A DNA stretch of 64,000 nt from Mytilus galloprovincialis. Taxonomy: Eukaryota; Mollusca; Bivalvia; Mytilida; Mytilidae. Shown one piece after another: positions 47,390 through 58,400 of the stretch. Both the position numbers and the translations under genes were made by a program. Numbering within the stretch: position 1 is the first letter of the stretch; each line of letters starts with the position of its first letter. The DNA is taken from positions 30,967,440 through 31,031,439 of the forward strand of contig NC_134841.1 of NCBI RefSeq assembly GCF_965363235.1, written 5' to 3'. Under the pieces are notes generated by a model that made no database searches, was not told the origin of the DNA, and was given only the letters and a program-made list of their open reading frames with translations.

Positions 47390-48209
47390 GTTCTATATAT
47401 AAGCTTTGGATTACAAATATTTTGGCCACGAGCATCACTGAAGAGACATGTATTGTCGAAATGCGCATCTGGTGCAAGAAAATTGATACCGTTAATTTTA
47501 TTACTATCACTGGGTCGATGCCTCTGCTGGTGGACTATTAGTCCCCGAGGGTATCACCAGCCCAGTAGCCAGTACTTCGGTACTGGCATGAAAATACGGA
47601 TTTTTTTTGTGTTATTAAAATTTGCTGTTACAAAATGATAGAAATTATTATAAATTAAGGAATGTATCTCCCTCATGCAAAGCTCTGATTCCTTTCACGG
47701 ATTTGGCTATACTTTTTGGACCTTTTGGATTATAGCTCTTCATCTTTTATATAAGCTTTGGATTACAAATATTTTGGCCACGAGCATCACTGAAGAGACA
47801 TGTATTGTCGAAATGCGCATCTGGTGCAAGAAAATTGATACCGTTAATTTTATTACTATCACTGGGTCGATGCCTCTGCTGGTGGACTATTAGTCCCCGA
47901 GGGTATCACCAGCCCAGTAGCCAGTACTTCGGTACTGGCATGAAAATACGGATTTTTTTTGTGTTATTAAAATTTGCTGTTACAAAATGATAGAAATTAT
48001 TATAAATTAAGGAATGTATCTCCCTCATGCAAAGCTCTGATTCCTTTCACGGATTTGGCTATACTTTTTGGACCTTTTGGATTATAGCTCTTCATCTTTT
48101 ATATAAGCTTTGGATTACAAATATTTTGGCCACGAGCATCACTGAAGAGACATGTATTGTCGAAATGCGCATCTGGTGCAAGAAAATTGATACCGTTAAT
48201 TTTACTACT
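47390..48209 (+). repeat. 352-bp tandem repeat, about 2.3 copies (family A subtype 2)
   Basis: Two full units and a third partial one (from about 48104) look identical by eye with a 352-bp period. Each unit carries CACTGAAGAGACATGTATTG followed by TCGAAATGCGCATC, the hammerhead-like core, and the module CGATGCCTCTGCTGGTGG. Near-zero divergence implies very recent duplication, or an assembly artefact. Confidence 0.9.
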
Positions 48210-48269
48210 AAAGAATTGTTCCTAAGTTTGACATAACATTTGTCCCCAGTGAAATAAAAGATCCTTAGA

Positions 48270-48755
48270 AATATTGTGAAGCTGTTAATTCATGTGTATA
48301 TTCTAAAACTTCAAAAGAAATTAATTCAATCAAAACTTTGGATTTTAAACCCTGTATACCAACATTTCTCCATGTGAAATTTCAAATGTGTCTAAAAGAA
48401 ATAATCCACAATGCTTTTCAATATAAAAATGGTGCATAAATGGCTATACATAAATTGCTTTGGCATCCTTTGTTCATAGTGAAAAAAGGTAACATATGCT
48501 ATACAGAATAAGTGATCAGTATGCTGGAGTTTCTTATTGACAACACATTTTTTGATCTTTGAGATAGACATTTTCAACATGCTGTTATGCATTCCTATGG
48601 GTACGAACTGTGCGTCTCTCCTTGATGTAAATTCTTATTTTTATATGAATATAAGTTCCTTGAGACACTTGTCAAAACGCAGAAGATTAAAGAAGTCTGG
48701 TAATTTAATTTCACATTCAGATATATTGGTGATGTGGATATTTATTTCCCCGAGG
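48270..48755 (+). mobile_element. Decayed PLE-type reverse transcriptase, downstream part
   Basis: Scattered frames give DFKPCIP-like text, FQYKNGA, ISMLEFLIDN, IPMGTNCASLL, then FRYIGDVDIYF where FxYIDDV is expected. These blocks follow in order the RT begun at 47.07 kb. The element is broken many times. Confidence 0.65.
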
Positions 48756-49070
48756 GTATCACCAGCCCAGTAGTCAGCACTTCTGTGTTGACTTTAGTAA
48801 TCATTGATATGTTCATAATTATAAATTTACTGTTAACAAAATTTTGAATTTTTGAAATACTAAGGCTTTTCTACCTCAGGAATAGATTACCTTAGCTGTA
48901 TTTGGCAAAACTTTAAGGAATCTTTGGTCCTCAATGCTCTTCAACTTCGTACTTTTTGGCCTTTTAACAATTTTTGATTGGAGCGTCACTGATGAGTCTT
49001 TTGTAGACGAAACGTGCGTCTGACGTAAATATAAAATTTCAATCCTGGTATCTATGATGAGTTTATTTCT
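48745..49070 (+). repeat. Dispersed repeat family A, subtype 1 (intact core)
   Basis: Starts CCCCGAGGGTATCACCAGCC, passes through TCAATGCTCTTCAACTTCG and ends with TTCAATCCTGGTATCTATGA. Holds the intact hammerhead-like core listed separately. Confidence 0.8.
48989..49027 (+). ncRNA. Hammerhead-ribozyme-like motif
   Basis: CTGATGA (48989-48995); stem II GTCT/AGAC (48996-48999, 49005-49008); GAAA (49009-49012); stem III ACGT/ACGT (49012-49015, 49023-49026) round a 7-nt loop; then A in the cleavage position (49027). These match the catalytic core of type I hammerheads. Stem I pairing of the flanks is not convincing, so activity is uncertain. Confidence 0.45.
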
Positions 49071-49516
49071 TTCCATTAACAATTAAAACAATTCTGATTG
49101 GGTTTCATTAATATAATCTCCAGAACTACATAGTTAAGCAACAAGAGACAGAGACAGGGCTTTCTAGGCCTAATATCTAAAATTTGAAATAAGCGGTCAT
49201 CTCAGTACCAAATCTATGACAAACGAGACGATTTTACCATGTTTAAGTTTGAAATTATCAATTTTCCTACCTTAGTAGCAAATACCAATATTACCTGCAT
49301 ATAGGTTATATACTTTTCAAACTCATTTTGTATCCAAAAGCTTGTTATAAAACGTCACCAGTGTCTGAGCAGAAAGTTTAGGAACGAGGGTTGTGTCAAA
49401 GAACGTCTAGTCCTTTTTCTATAAAAAAAAAAAATCATCGGAAGATACCAAGCCCTTATTGATATATATTCCGTCTCCACTTAAAAAAAGCATGATGGTC
49501 TTGAAATATAGATTCT

Positions 49517-49888
49517 TTGACGTTGTTTATCATCTTAATTCAGAGCTATAGTGTTCTTGTATTTGTCTTTGTTGTAAATTATAAACTTTTACTGTCTAGT
49601 TCTTTTTTGGTAATATTCTTTTTGGCGTTGCTAGGTACTTACACCTTCAACCTATGTGGTGTTGTGCTGAGACCATTTTTTGTATTCTTGTTTTTTATTT
49701 TTGTTTATGTGCTTTGTCTATATGCAGTCATTTTGTTTGTTGACATATTTGTTTGTTTTTACAGATATAAAGAATATAACACAATGTTGGCTGCTATATC
49801 ACTATTTTTGACATTTATTTTAGCTATTATGTCTGTTTGCTTTGTTCAAACATTATATTTATGTGAATTTCATTTGACAATCATATAA
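49517..49888 (+). CDS. Hydrophobic ORF, multi-pass membrane-like, unassigned
   Basis: 123 residues, mostly hydrophobic, with about four possible membrane spans: SVLVFVFVVNYKLLL, FLVIFFLALLGTYTFNLCG, FFVFLFFIFVYVLCLYAVILF (first 20 residues form one span) and LAAISLFLTFILAIMSVCF. The first Met is arbitrary because the frame may begin upstream. The stop is followed within about 10 bases by a family G repeat. It may be the last exon of a membrane protein, a retrocopy or a chance T-rich ORF. Confidence 0.3.
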   Translation: MTLFIILIQSYSVLVFVFVVNYKLLLSSSFLVIFFLALLGTYTFNLCGVVLRPFFVFLFFIFVYVLCLYAVILFVDIFVCFYRYKEYNTMLAAISLFLTFILAIMSVCFVQTLYLCEFHLTII

Positions 49889-50410
49889 GTGAGAGGTTTA
49901 GCTAGCTAAAAAACCAGGTTTAATACACCATTTATTAGGAAATGTTTTACCAAGTAAGAAATTAAATAAGCAGCAGTTTTCCATTTGTTTGATTTGTTTG
50001 AGCTTTTGATTTTCCCTTTTCGACTTTTGATAAGGGGCTTTACTATTTAAATTTACCTTGGTGTTCGATAATTTTTTTTATATGTAACTTTTTATATGTT
50101 TACATTTTGCAAACATAAAGAAGACTCATTTTGTTAAAAATTTATTTGCTAAATACACGTATATAGTTTTCTAGATTCGCCACCCTAGCCACAAACTGAT
50201 TAAAGCAAGACTTAGGCATGCTGTATCTGGCTTTGTCTCACCTGCTAATATTTTCTACATTTGAAAATGCCTGTACCAAATCAGGAATATGACAGTTGTT
50301 GTCCATTCGTTTGATGTGTTTTGTCATTTAATTTTGCCATTTGATTAGGGACTGTACGATTGAATTTTCATCGGAGTTCAGTATTTTTGTGATTTTACTT
50401 TTTTTTTTAA
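49885..50410 (+). repeat. Dispersed repeat family G, two tandem partial copies
   Basis: GTGAGAGGTTTAGCTAGCTA start, then CCATTTGTTTGATTTG. A second copy from about 50259 has CTGTACCAAATCAGGAATATG, CATTCGTTTGATGTGTTTTG and GGAGTTCAGTATTTTTGTG. Confidence 0.75.
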
Positions 50411-50414
50411 ATTT

Positions 50415-51040
50415 GTGATTATTTAAGTTCAAGGGTGACCCTTAATGATATGTCTATTATTTTTTGTATTTTCCCATAAAATCATTGCCAGATCCCATTT
50501 CCAATGAAATAATTTGGCCCCTTGCTTAGTAATTTATTGACTAGAAACTTTTGCACACATTAATGATCAAATAGAGAAGTCTTGTCCACTAAGGAGTCAA
50601 ATGCAGGTGATATTATTGGATTGAATACAACTGCAAATTACTTTTTATATAATTTTGTAAAATATAAGGAACACAAGAATGACTTGCACATTCCTATATG
50701 AATTTTGTGAAAAAAAACCTATATTTTTTACTGGAGGGAAACAATGGAAAAAAATTAACTGGTGTTCTGAGTATGTTTTAATTGATATTTGAATAAAAAT
50801 TTAAGGTCTGATAGGTATTGTACCTAAACCATGCTATTAAAAAAGAAATAATATTTTTTGGAGTTACTTGAACTCAATAGTAGGAATATACCTCATTGTA
50901 TTACTTTTTTGTTAAGACTATATATCTATAAGTATGGTGCAAAACATGTTGGCCACAATTTGAGGTGCCTTATGTTGAGGATACACAATTGCATAATCAA
51001 AAAGTATGGCTTGTAAGAAATACAAAATAATTTGTTATAT
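50415..51040. other. No gene seen
   Basis: AT-rich, short ORFs only. Confidence 0.4.
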
Positions 51041-51459
51041 ACAGTTATAAGAAGATGTGGTATGAGTGTAAATGAGTCAAATCTCTATCCAAGTCGCAAT
51101 AAGTAAAAAGTAAACCATTAAGGTCAAAGGATTTTTTTTTTTGTCAATCATACCACCTCCTCTTATTGTACTTGACTTTAAATTAACTTCCAGTAACTCT
51201 TAGATTGGTATTTGTGTCTTTTGTTCTAAATTTTGTTTTGTTTCGTGCAAATATAATGAATCAATCAATGTCCAATTAATTTTTACAGTTTGATATATTG
51301 CGTTGTGAGGTATAAGCCCTATCAAAGATATTTTGGATACAGTTATTATTGGCTTTGAAAACAGCTTGACAGTTTCTGCGATTAGTCTCAGTTTTGAACT
51401 TTGAACTTTGTGATTTAGTGGACTATGTATCGATCATATTGAGTCATTCAATTAATTTT

Positions 51460-51905
51460 ACAGTTTGTTTTTATTAAGGGCTATATCACCACTGTCCCAG
51501 GATATGGGAAGGTTGGCGTCTGCAAATATGTCTGTCCAAAGTTAAGAGTTAATAAATCATTGGTTGTCGTTTGTTGTTGTTAGTCATATATACTTATTTG
51601 TTTTCGTTTTGATTTTGAACATTAAATGGTCGATGATGTTCCTGTTTTAATTGTTTTAAACTTTATCATATTTGTGCCTTTTAATTATAGCTTGCTATTC
51701 GGTATGGAGTTTTCTGACGGCCAAACGATGACATTTTGATATCTTGTTGGTAGTTATTTTGTTGGCAATCATACCACCTTCTCTTATTTCATATATAACC
51801 CGCCACATTTTGTATGTGTCTGTCCAAATGTCAAGAGCCTGCCATCTTGGGATCTTCGTTGGTTGAAGAAAGTCTTTTTTTGTTTTCCGTTTATTGTTTG
51901 ACATA
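51460..51905 (+). repeat. SINE-like repeat, long form
   Basis: CACCACTGTCCCAGGATATGG, GGTTGTCGTTTGTTGTTG, TTGGCAATCATACCACCTTC and a second head AACCCGCCACATTTTG with TGTCTGTCCAAATGTCAAG. Shared with 52495-52720 and, inverted, 35690-36070. Confidence 0.7.
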
Positions 51906-52494
51906 AACTTGCTTCAATCTATGTCTCTTGGGATCAGCTGGATGGGTTTCTCATTGAAAAACATATCGCAATTCTTTTTTATACAGATGGATAATTGAAA
52001 AATATACTTTATGACAAATGCTGCTACTATAGGTTTCTATTAAATTGTAAGTTTCTCATTCCTAAGGTAAACACATCAATCAGCATATTTAAATGTATCT
52101 CAAACACGTCGCTATGAAACGTCAGATCAGATCCTCTTCGTGTGAATTTCACTGTAAGACGTGTGCTGATAATTCTTTTACTTGAATCAACACACTGGCA
52201 CTATTATACTAACTTTATAGTATAAAGTACCCTGCTACACATTACCCTGAATTCATTTTAATAAGATTTTATATTATCATTGTGGTTTCCGAAGGAATAT
52301 GATAGAACACACCATATTGGTATTAATCCAAATAAAAATGCTGTGGTTAAAATGGCGTATTCCCTTACCGTCCGATTTTACAGAATGATACTAGAGGTCA
52401 TCTTTCTATGCTATTTTCAAGTATCCGTCCACGTCCACTCTGTTTTTGTTAGATGGAATTCTATTTGTCGCCTTTTTCAACATATTTTTGATAG

Positions 52495-52720
52495 TTTGTT
52501 CTTATGTTGTACTGTTACACCACTGTCCCAAGTTAGGGGAGTGTTGACACCTTCAAACTAGTTTAACCCCGCCACATTCTTTATGTGTCTTTCCTTAGTC
52601 GATGGGCTTTGCTCATTATTGAAGGCCGAACGATGACCTATAGTTGTTATTGTCTGTGTCATTTAGTCTGTTGTAGAGAGTTGTCACATTGGCAATCATA
52701 CCACATCTTATTTTTATAAG
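52495..52720 (+). repeat. SINE-like repeat, second copy
   Basis: CACCACTGTCCCAAGTTAGG, TTTAACCCCGCCACATTC, GAAGGCCGAACGATGACC, then GTCACATTGGCAATCATACC and CACATCTTATTTTTATAA. The best-preserved copy of this family in the window. Confidence 0.75.
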
Positions 52721-52810
52721 ATATAAATCTCCGTTAGCTTAAAATATTAATGTACTCGTATTACAAAATGAGCCTACGTAACCAACAATTTGTCATTTCC
52801 ATTTGTACAG

Positions 52811-52933
52811 GCTATGCAGGGTTTAGGCAGCAGTAGTTTACCGATGTTCAACATTAATAAATCAAAGAAGAAGAAACAGATACAGGTAAAAAACAAAAAC
52901 GGAGGTAAGAGATCAGTTGAGTCGAAAGGATGA
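52811..52933 (+). CDS. Candidate terminal exon, Lys-rich C terminus
   Basis: A good acceptor (TTCCATTTGTACAG) is followed by an open 40-codon stretch, AMQGLGSSSLPMFNINKSKK, then a Lys-rich end and a TGA at 52931. A donor-like CAGGTAAAA at 52884 could end the exon earlier. No other exon of such a gene was found nearby, so this may be chance or the tail of a gene with long introns. Confidence 0.3.
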   Translation, partial: AMQGLGSSSLPMFNINKSKKKKQIQVKNKNGGKRSVESKG

Positions 52934-53431
52934 ACGTAATGGTCTAAGGTCAGACATGCTGTCATCCTCTTTGAATAAGATAATTATGTGACTGTAGATC
53001 ATACTATTTTGTTCAGTGTGAGAAGATTAAGAGTGCATTTAAAGAAAATGTAACGTTAATTATTTTGCTCTTCATTCGTGCTAATAAACTGGGGAAGTAA
53101 TCTCCTGCAGATTATCAGAGTCTTTGAATAATGAATAATGAACTGCGATTTATGTTAAAATTGTGACATCCATTAACTGCGGGGAATTTTTGCCATTACA
53201 AGAGGTCTACCACGTTCTTTAAACATCGGTATCTTTGGACATTCAGTTTTCTTTGTGAAAAAAATAGTTGAAACTGTGACGGTTAGAACTACACTTGCCT
53301 TCCAAAGCTTAGGGTGATTCATGGGGATTGTGTATATTCAAAAACATGAGATGTTAACAAAAATAATTTACTAAAAAAGACAGAAATGTTTTTAAATTGT
53401 ATTACATGAACATTCTACATCTAAAATGATT

Positions 53432-53905
53432 TTTATGCCCCACTTACGGTAGTAGAGGGGCATTATGTTTTCTGGTCTGTGCGTCCGTTCGTTCGTCCTT
53501 CCGTCGGTCTGTCCTTCCATTCGTTCGTCCCGCTTCAGGTTAAAGTTTTTGGTCAAGGTAGTTTTTGATGAAGTTGAAGTCCAATCAACTTGAAACTCAG
53601 TGCACATTTGCCCTATGATATGATCTTTCTTATTTTATTGCCAAATTAGTGTTTTGACCCCAATTTCACGGTTCACAGAACATAGAAAATGATAGTGCAA
53701 ATTTCAGGTTAATGTTTTTGGTCAAGGTAGTTTTTAATGAAGTTGAAGTCCAATCAACTCGAAACTTAGTATACATGTTCCCTGTGATATGATCTTTCTA
53801 ATTTAAATGTCAAATTAGAGTTATTACCCCAATTTTACGGTCCACTAAACACAGAAAATGATAGTGCGAGTGGGGCATCCGTGTACTATAGACAAATTCT
53901 TGTTT
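53432..53905 (+). repeat. Dispersed repeat family D, fuller copy
   Basis: Starts ATGCCCCAC and ends GTGGGGCAT (9-bp inverted ends). Contains GTCCGTTCGTTCGTCC and two copies of a roughly 180-bp unit with GAAGTTGAAGTCCAATCAAC and GATATGATCTTTCT. Confidence 0.8.
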
Positions 53906-54499
53906 ATAGACTAAGTGTGACTATGTTCCTCTTCGTTTCTAGGCGCAGTAAATATTTATTCACCTGCAGGGTTTATTTTCTAAAGAGCATGTGCAATTAT
54001 TAAAGAGTATTTGTATGGTACTCCACACAATTCAACAAGACTGAGTGTCATTTACAGTATCAAATTATAAGCCTGGTACCTTTGATAACCATTTACAGTA
54101 CCTAAACCAAACATATAACTATCATTTAATTTCATTACATGCTACTTTGGTTTAACATGACTATATATATATAAACTTCGAGAACAAAAAATCAAAACAT
54201 GCACAAAAATATCCGATTCAGTGTACTGTATGTACTTGTAGAATATGAAGTTACTGATGCAAGACATGTAATCAGTGTGAGTTTCTATTAAATATTGCAC
54301 AAACTTAAGTAGTGTGATTATTCTCCTCGTGCCTTGTTGCAGGATTGTTAGTTACATCAATGTTAGAGTTATCCTATTTACAGGTACCTGCAAAAGATTG
54401 CAAAGTAAAATTAATTTTAGATCAATGTAATAGAAATAATTAAATGCTTTTAAACTATTGAAACGATTAATTGTGAAAGACAGAATGATAAAAAGTAAA

Positions 54500-54680
54500 A
54501 TTACAACAATACTGAACTCCGAGGAAAATGCAAAAGGGAAAGTCCCTAAGTAAACGCACAATCAAAAGCTCAACCACATCAAACGAATGGATAACAACTG
54601 TCATATTCCTGACTTCGTACAGGCATTTTCTTAAGTAGAAAATAGTGGATTAAACCTGGTTTTATTCTTTCTATGGTTAT
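54500..54680 (-). repeat. Dispersed repeat family G, inverted copy
   Basis: Reverse complement of the family: AATACTGAACTCCGAGG, ACATCAAACGAATGGATAAC, GTCATATTCCTGACTTCGTAC, GTGGATTAAACCTGG. Confidence 0.75.
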
Positions 54681-55430
54681 TAATACAAGTCATAAAGCTT
54701 AACAGTTTAATATAAACGATTAGAGTGTGCTGAGCTGTACAGCAATTGATATTGTTTTATAATCAATATGTCATACGTGTAAAAATACAAATCAAAAATT
54801 TCTTTTAAAGATTATCAACTTTGACCCAAAAAAATCAATAGCATAACCCAGTTTTATGCGACACAATATTATCGTTATAGATATCATTTATCATTTGATA
54901 AATAAGCGAATCACGAAAAACATACAATGATCGTATTGTACTTCTTTATATATATATATATATATATATAAACAAATAAAGTGAAATGACATTAACAATA
55001 TGTATCTTTGGTTCTTAAAAAAGAACTAAATGAGATAAAGGTCTGTTAAATTTCCATTCGTTGAAAATGTATATACTTAAGAACGTCGAACACAACCAAT
55101 CATATTACACTGATCACTTAAGAATCAGGTACCAAAAATACGTAAATCTGTATAACGATATAAAAGTTGGAATTGTATAAATCTGAGTAGTTATAAATCA
55201 GCAATGGCAATGCCTAAACGTCAGAAATTAATCAAATTGTCAGAAATTGGAACACAAATCCAGCGGTATATCATCTATTCCGAGTGTTTGAGAAAAATTG
55301 TAAATGGGAACAAATTACATATGATTAATGAATGCTATCAATATCCAGAAGTACCCAAATAAGATACAGTAGTTAAGAAAAATTCGCACTGCCTATCATT
55401 ATTGGCACTAAAATCAATCCGGAAATTTCA

Positions 55431-58400
55431 TTAGTCACTATCGTAAAAATATTGTTTAAAATATTTTTGTCTAGCTAAATGTTGTTGGCAGGGGTAAATT
55501 CCCCATTTTGTATAATGGTCATCTTTTTCTTCATATTGCCGATGCATAATCTCACATCTCATGCATTTACAATTATCTCGCCACTTTTTCCTTCGACTGC
55601 GACGTCCAATACGGTCATTTTCTAATCTGCACCGTGTCTGTCGAGAATTGTGACCCGAAAGTGTTTCATTTTCTAAAATTGTTCCAATCGTATTTTTTGA
55701 AAATCGTTGAGTAACATCTCCAGAAGTAGGGAATTCCCCAGTAATGTCAAATTGATAAATACCAGATTGTTCTAATGGCTGACCTTCTTTGTCCTCATTT
55801 TCTGTTTTGTCTGGTTTTCGATTTATGAGTGTTTTCTTTTGCGTTATTCTTTCATATCTGTGCTTTGACGAATTATTGCTTGGTTTGTTAACTTCATTAT
55901 CAACATCAGCCACATTTGGTAATGACTTGGACAATGTACCATTCAGTAATGACTTGGACAGTGTACCATTCGTTAATTTAGTGTCGGATAAAATACTTTC
56001 TGTTTCCTACAATAATATACTATGCGTTAGATCTTGTATTATTTTGTTGACTGAAGATTTATTTTCTATAGATATCATGTTTCATTATACAACAGTTATA
56101 TATTATAACTTAAGTAAATTAATTTTTGAAGTTTTTAAAGGCAAATTTCCATTTTGATCCTAACCTATATTAAAAGTATAGTAACTATATGTCGTATCCA
56201 AACTTTCTATCAATTTCATAAATATCAGTACTTGTTAGACACATCTTATGTAATCAATCTACATTTTGGAGGTTCCCAATTCCTGCTATTTACCTGTCAA
56301 ATTTATGCAGCATTAGTTTAAATATGTTCAAAACTCATAAATCGACAAGAAGACACATAAAAGTAACATTATATGGTCATTTTTATAAATTTTCTGTTTA
56401 CAAAACTTTGAATTTTTCAAAAAACTAAGGATAATCTTACCCCAGGAGTAGATTACCTTAGCCGTATTTGGCACTACTTTTTGGAATTTTGGGTCCTCAA
56501 TGCTCTTCAACTTTGTATTTATTTGGCTTTTTTAAACTATTTTGATCTGAGCGTCACTGATGAGTCTTATGTAGACGAAACGCGCGTCTGGCGTATAAAA
56601 TTATAATACTGGTACTTTTGATAACTAATGAAACAATTGAAAGAATCACAAAAATTAAACAAAATAATTCGACTGAAAACAGCTGAATAGTACAGTATTG
56701 ACTACAAGCAAAATGTTTAGGAGTATTGAATTTACCGCAAGGATAATATTATCTGAAAAAATACTTTATGAACCTTTTAGAAAAATGGACATATATTATG
56801 TTCAGATATTTAAGATGAAAATATTCGTCTTAGACTTAAATTTGTTTAGAAAGAGGCACGCAAATCTGTGAAATATAAATGACTTACAAAAGGCTGAAAA
56901 TTGGCGAAACATGTTCAGCCCCGAAGATGAACATGTTGTTCCTCCAAATTATCAGGAAATTTTAGAAATTTGCAGTCCTCAATGCTCTTCAACTTCGTAC
57001 TTTATTTGACCTTTTTAACATTTTTTATTCGAGCGTCACTGATGAGTCGTTTGTAGATGTAACTCGCGTCTGGTGCAAATATAAAATTTCAATCCTGGTA
57101 TCTATGTTGAATTTATAGGTAGATATATATAAGAAGAAAACAAAGATGCTTAGCATAAAATATATTGCCAAAAACCAGATATATGGGAATCAGAAACAGT
57201 AAACATGCTGGATTATAAAGCAGATTAGGATAGTCAGTAAAAGATAGCGAAACTATTTTGTCTCTTGCTGAAGGAGATTTGAGAGGAACTATACTAAATA
57301 GAAAACTTGAAAAAGCAAATCATTATAAAGATATGAATACATGGAAACAACTTGTTAAAGGGTCCCATTTATCTAATTCGTATCTACTAGTAATTTATTT
57401 TTTAGATGTGTGAGGAACATCGTCACTTTTAGTTGCACAAGCTCGTTAAAAATGATAATTATGATTGAAGGTATAAAATGTCTCAGTATAACGATATTTA
57501 TTGAACTTTAGTATTAAATATGTAAAATTGGTCATTGAATTATGTTAATTTTCTTCTAGAAAAGTTATTATGTTGATCGTTAGTGACACGTCGATATAAA
57601 ATCATTTGAATATAGAATAACATTAATTTGGTAACTTCACTATATTGATAGTCTTCAAATGGAAGCGCTTGTTGATTTATGTTATACTGGTACATATTAC
57701 GGTACTCTGAAAGGACATAAGTGGTGTTTCTTATTCGCGGAATTATCATACCCCGACCTTGTATAAAGCCTATACCAAGTGCTACCTATTAATATTGACC
57801 AATTGCACATTATGCCTGTGTTTATTTCTAAAAAAAAAAAGAATAATGATAAGTGCAAAAGAAACTGATTTTGTACAATAATTAAACTTTTTGTAGACTC
57901 ATCACCACTGAAATATTTCCTTACTAAAAACAGAAACCTCTATATATACTGTTTCCAGCAAACAACAGCAAAACAATATATATTAAATGAATAAAGTCAA
58001 TATAAAATACAAGAAGAGTAAAACGTATACCGATTTTCCAACTGGACTATACCGCCATCTCGTATAATGAATCAGCACCTTTATAAAATCAACACTTTAT
58101 GTAAAATTATGATGAAAATAACATAATGTCGACACAATCGTAAATAAGGGCACTTATTCAATGTAATAACAATTGTAATCATATTAAACGATTAAAACTC
58201 GTATTTCGAATAATCAAAATACAAACACATAACAAACAAAGTGGAGTTCTTCTTATAATAAATAAGCTGAATATACCAGCTTATTTTATACGATTGAAGG
58301 ATTAGCGGTTATAAAAATAACTAGATTATGATTTAATCTACTCGCAAATAATGCCATTTCCATACAGACCATTTAATATTATTGACTTCATCCTAGTTAT

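Noticed and set aside
47314-48236. Several similar 60-75-codon ORFs
   Set aside because: Products of the identical 352-bp tandem units, not separate genes.
57540-57749. 69-codon minus-strand ORF, considered as an extra exon of the 302-aa gene
   Set aside because: The nearest acceptor gives the wrong phase and there is no suitable donor; the flanking exons already join in phase 0.
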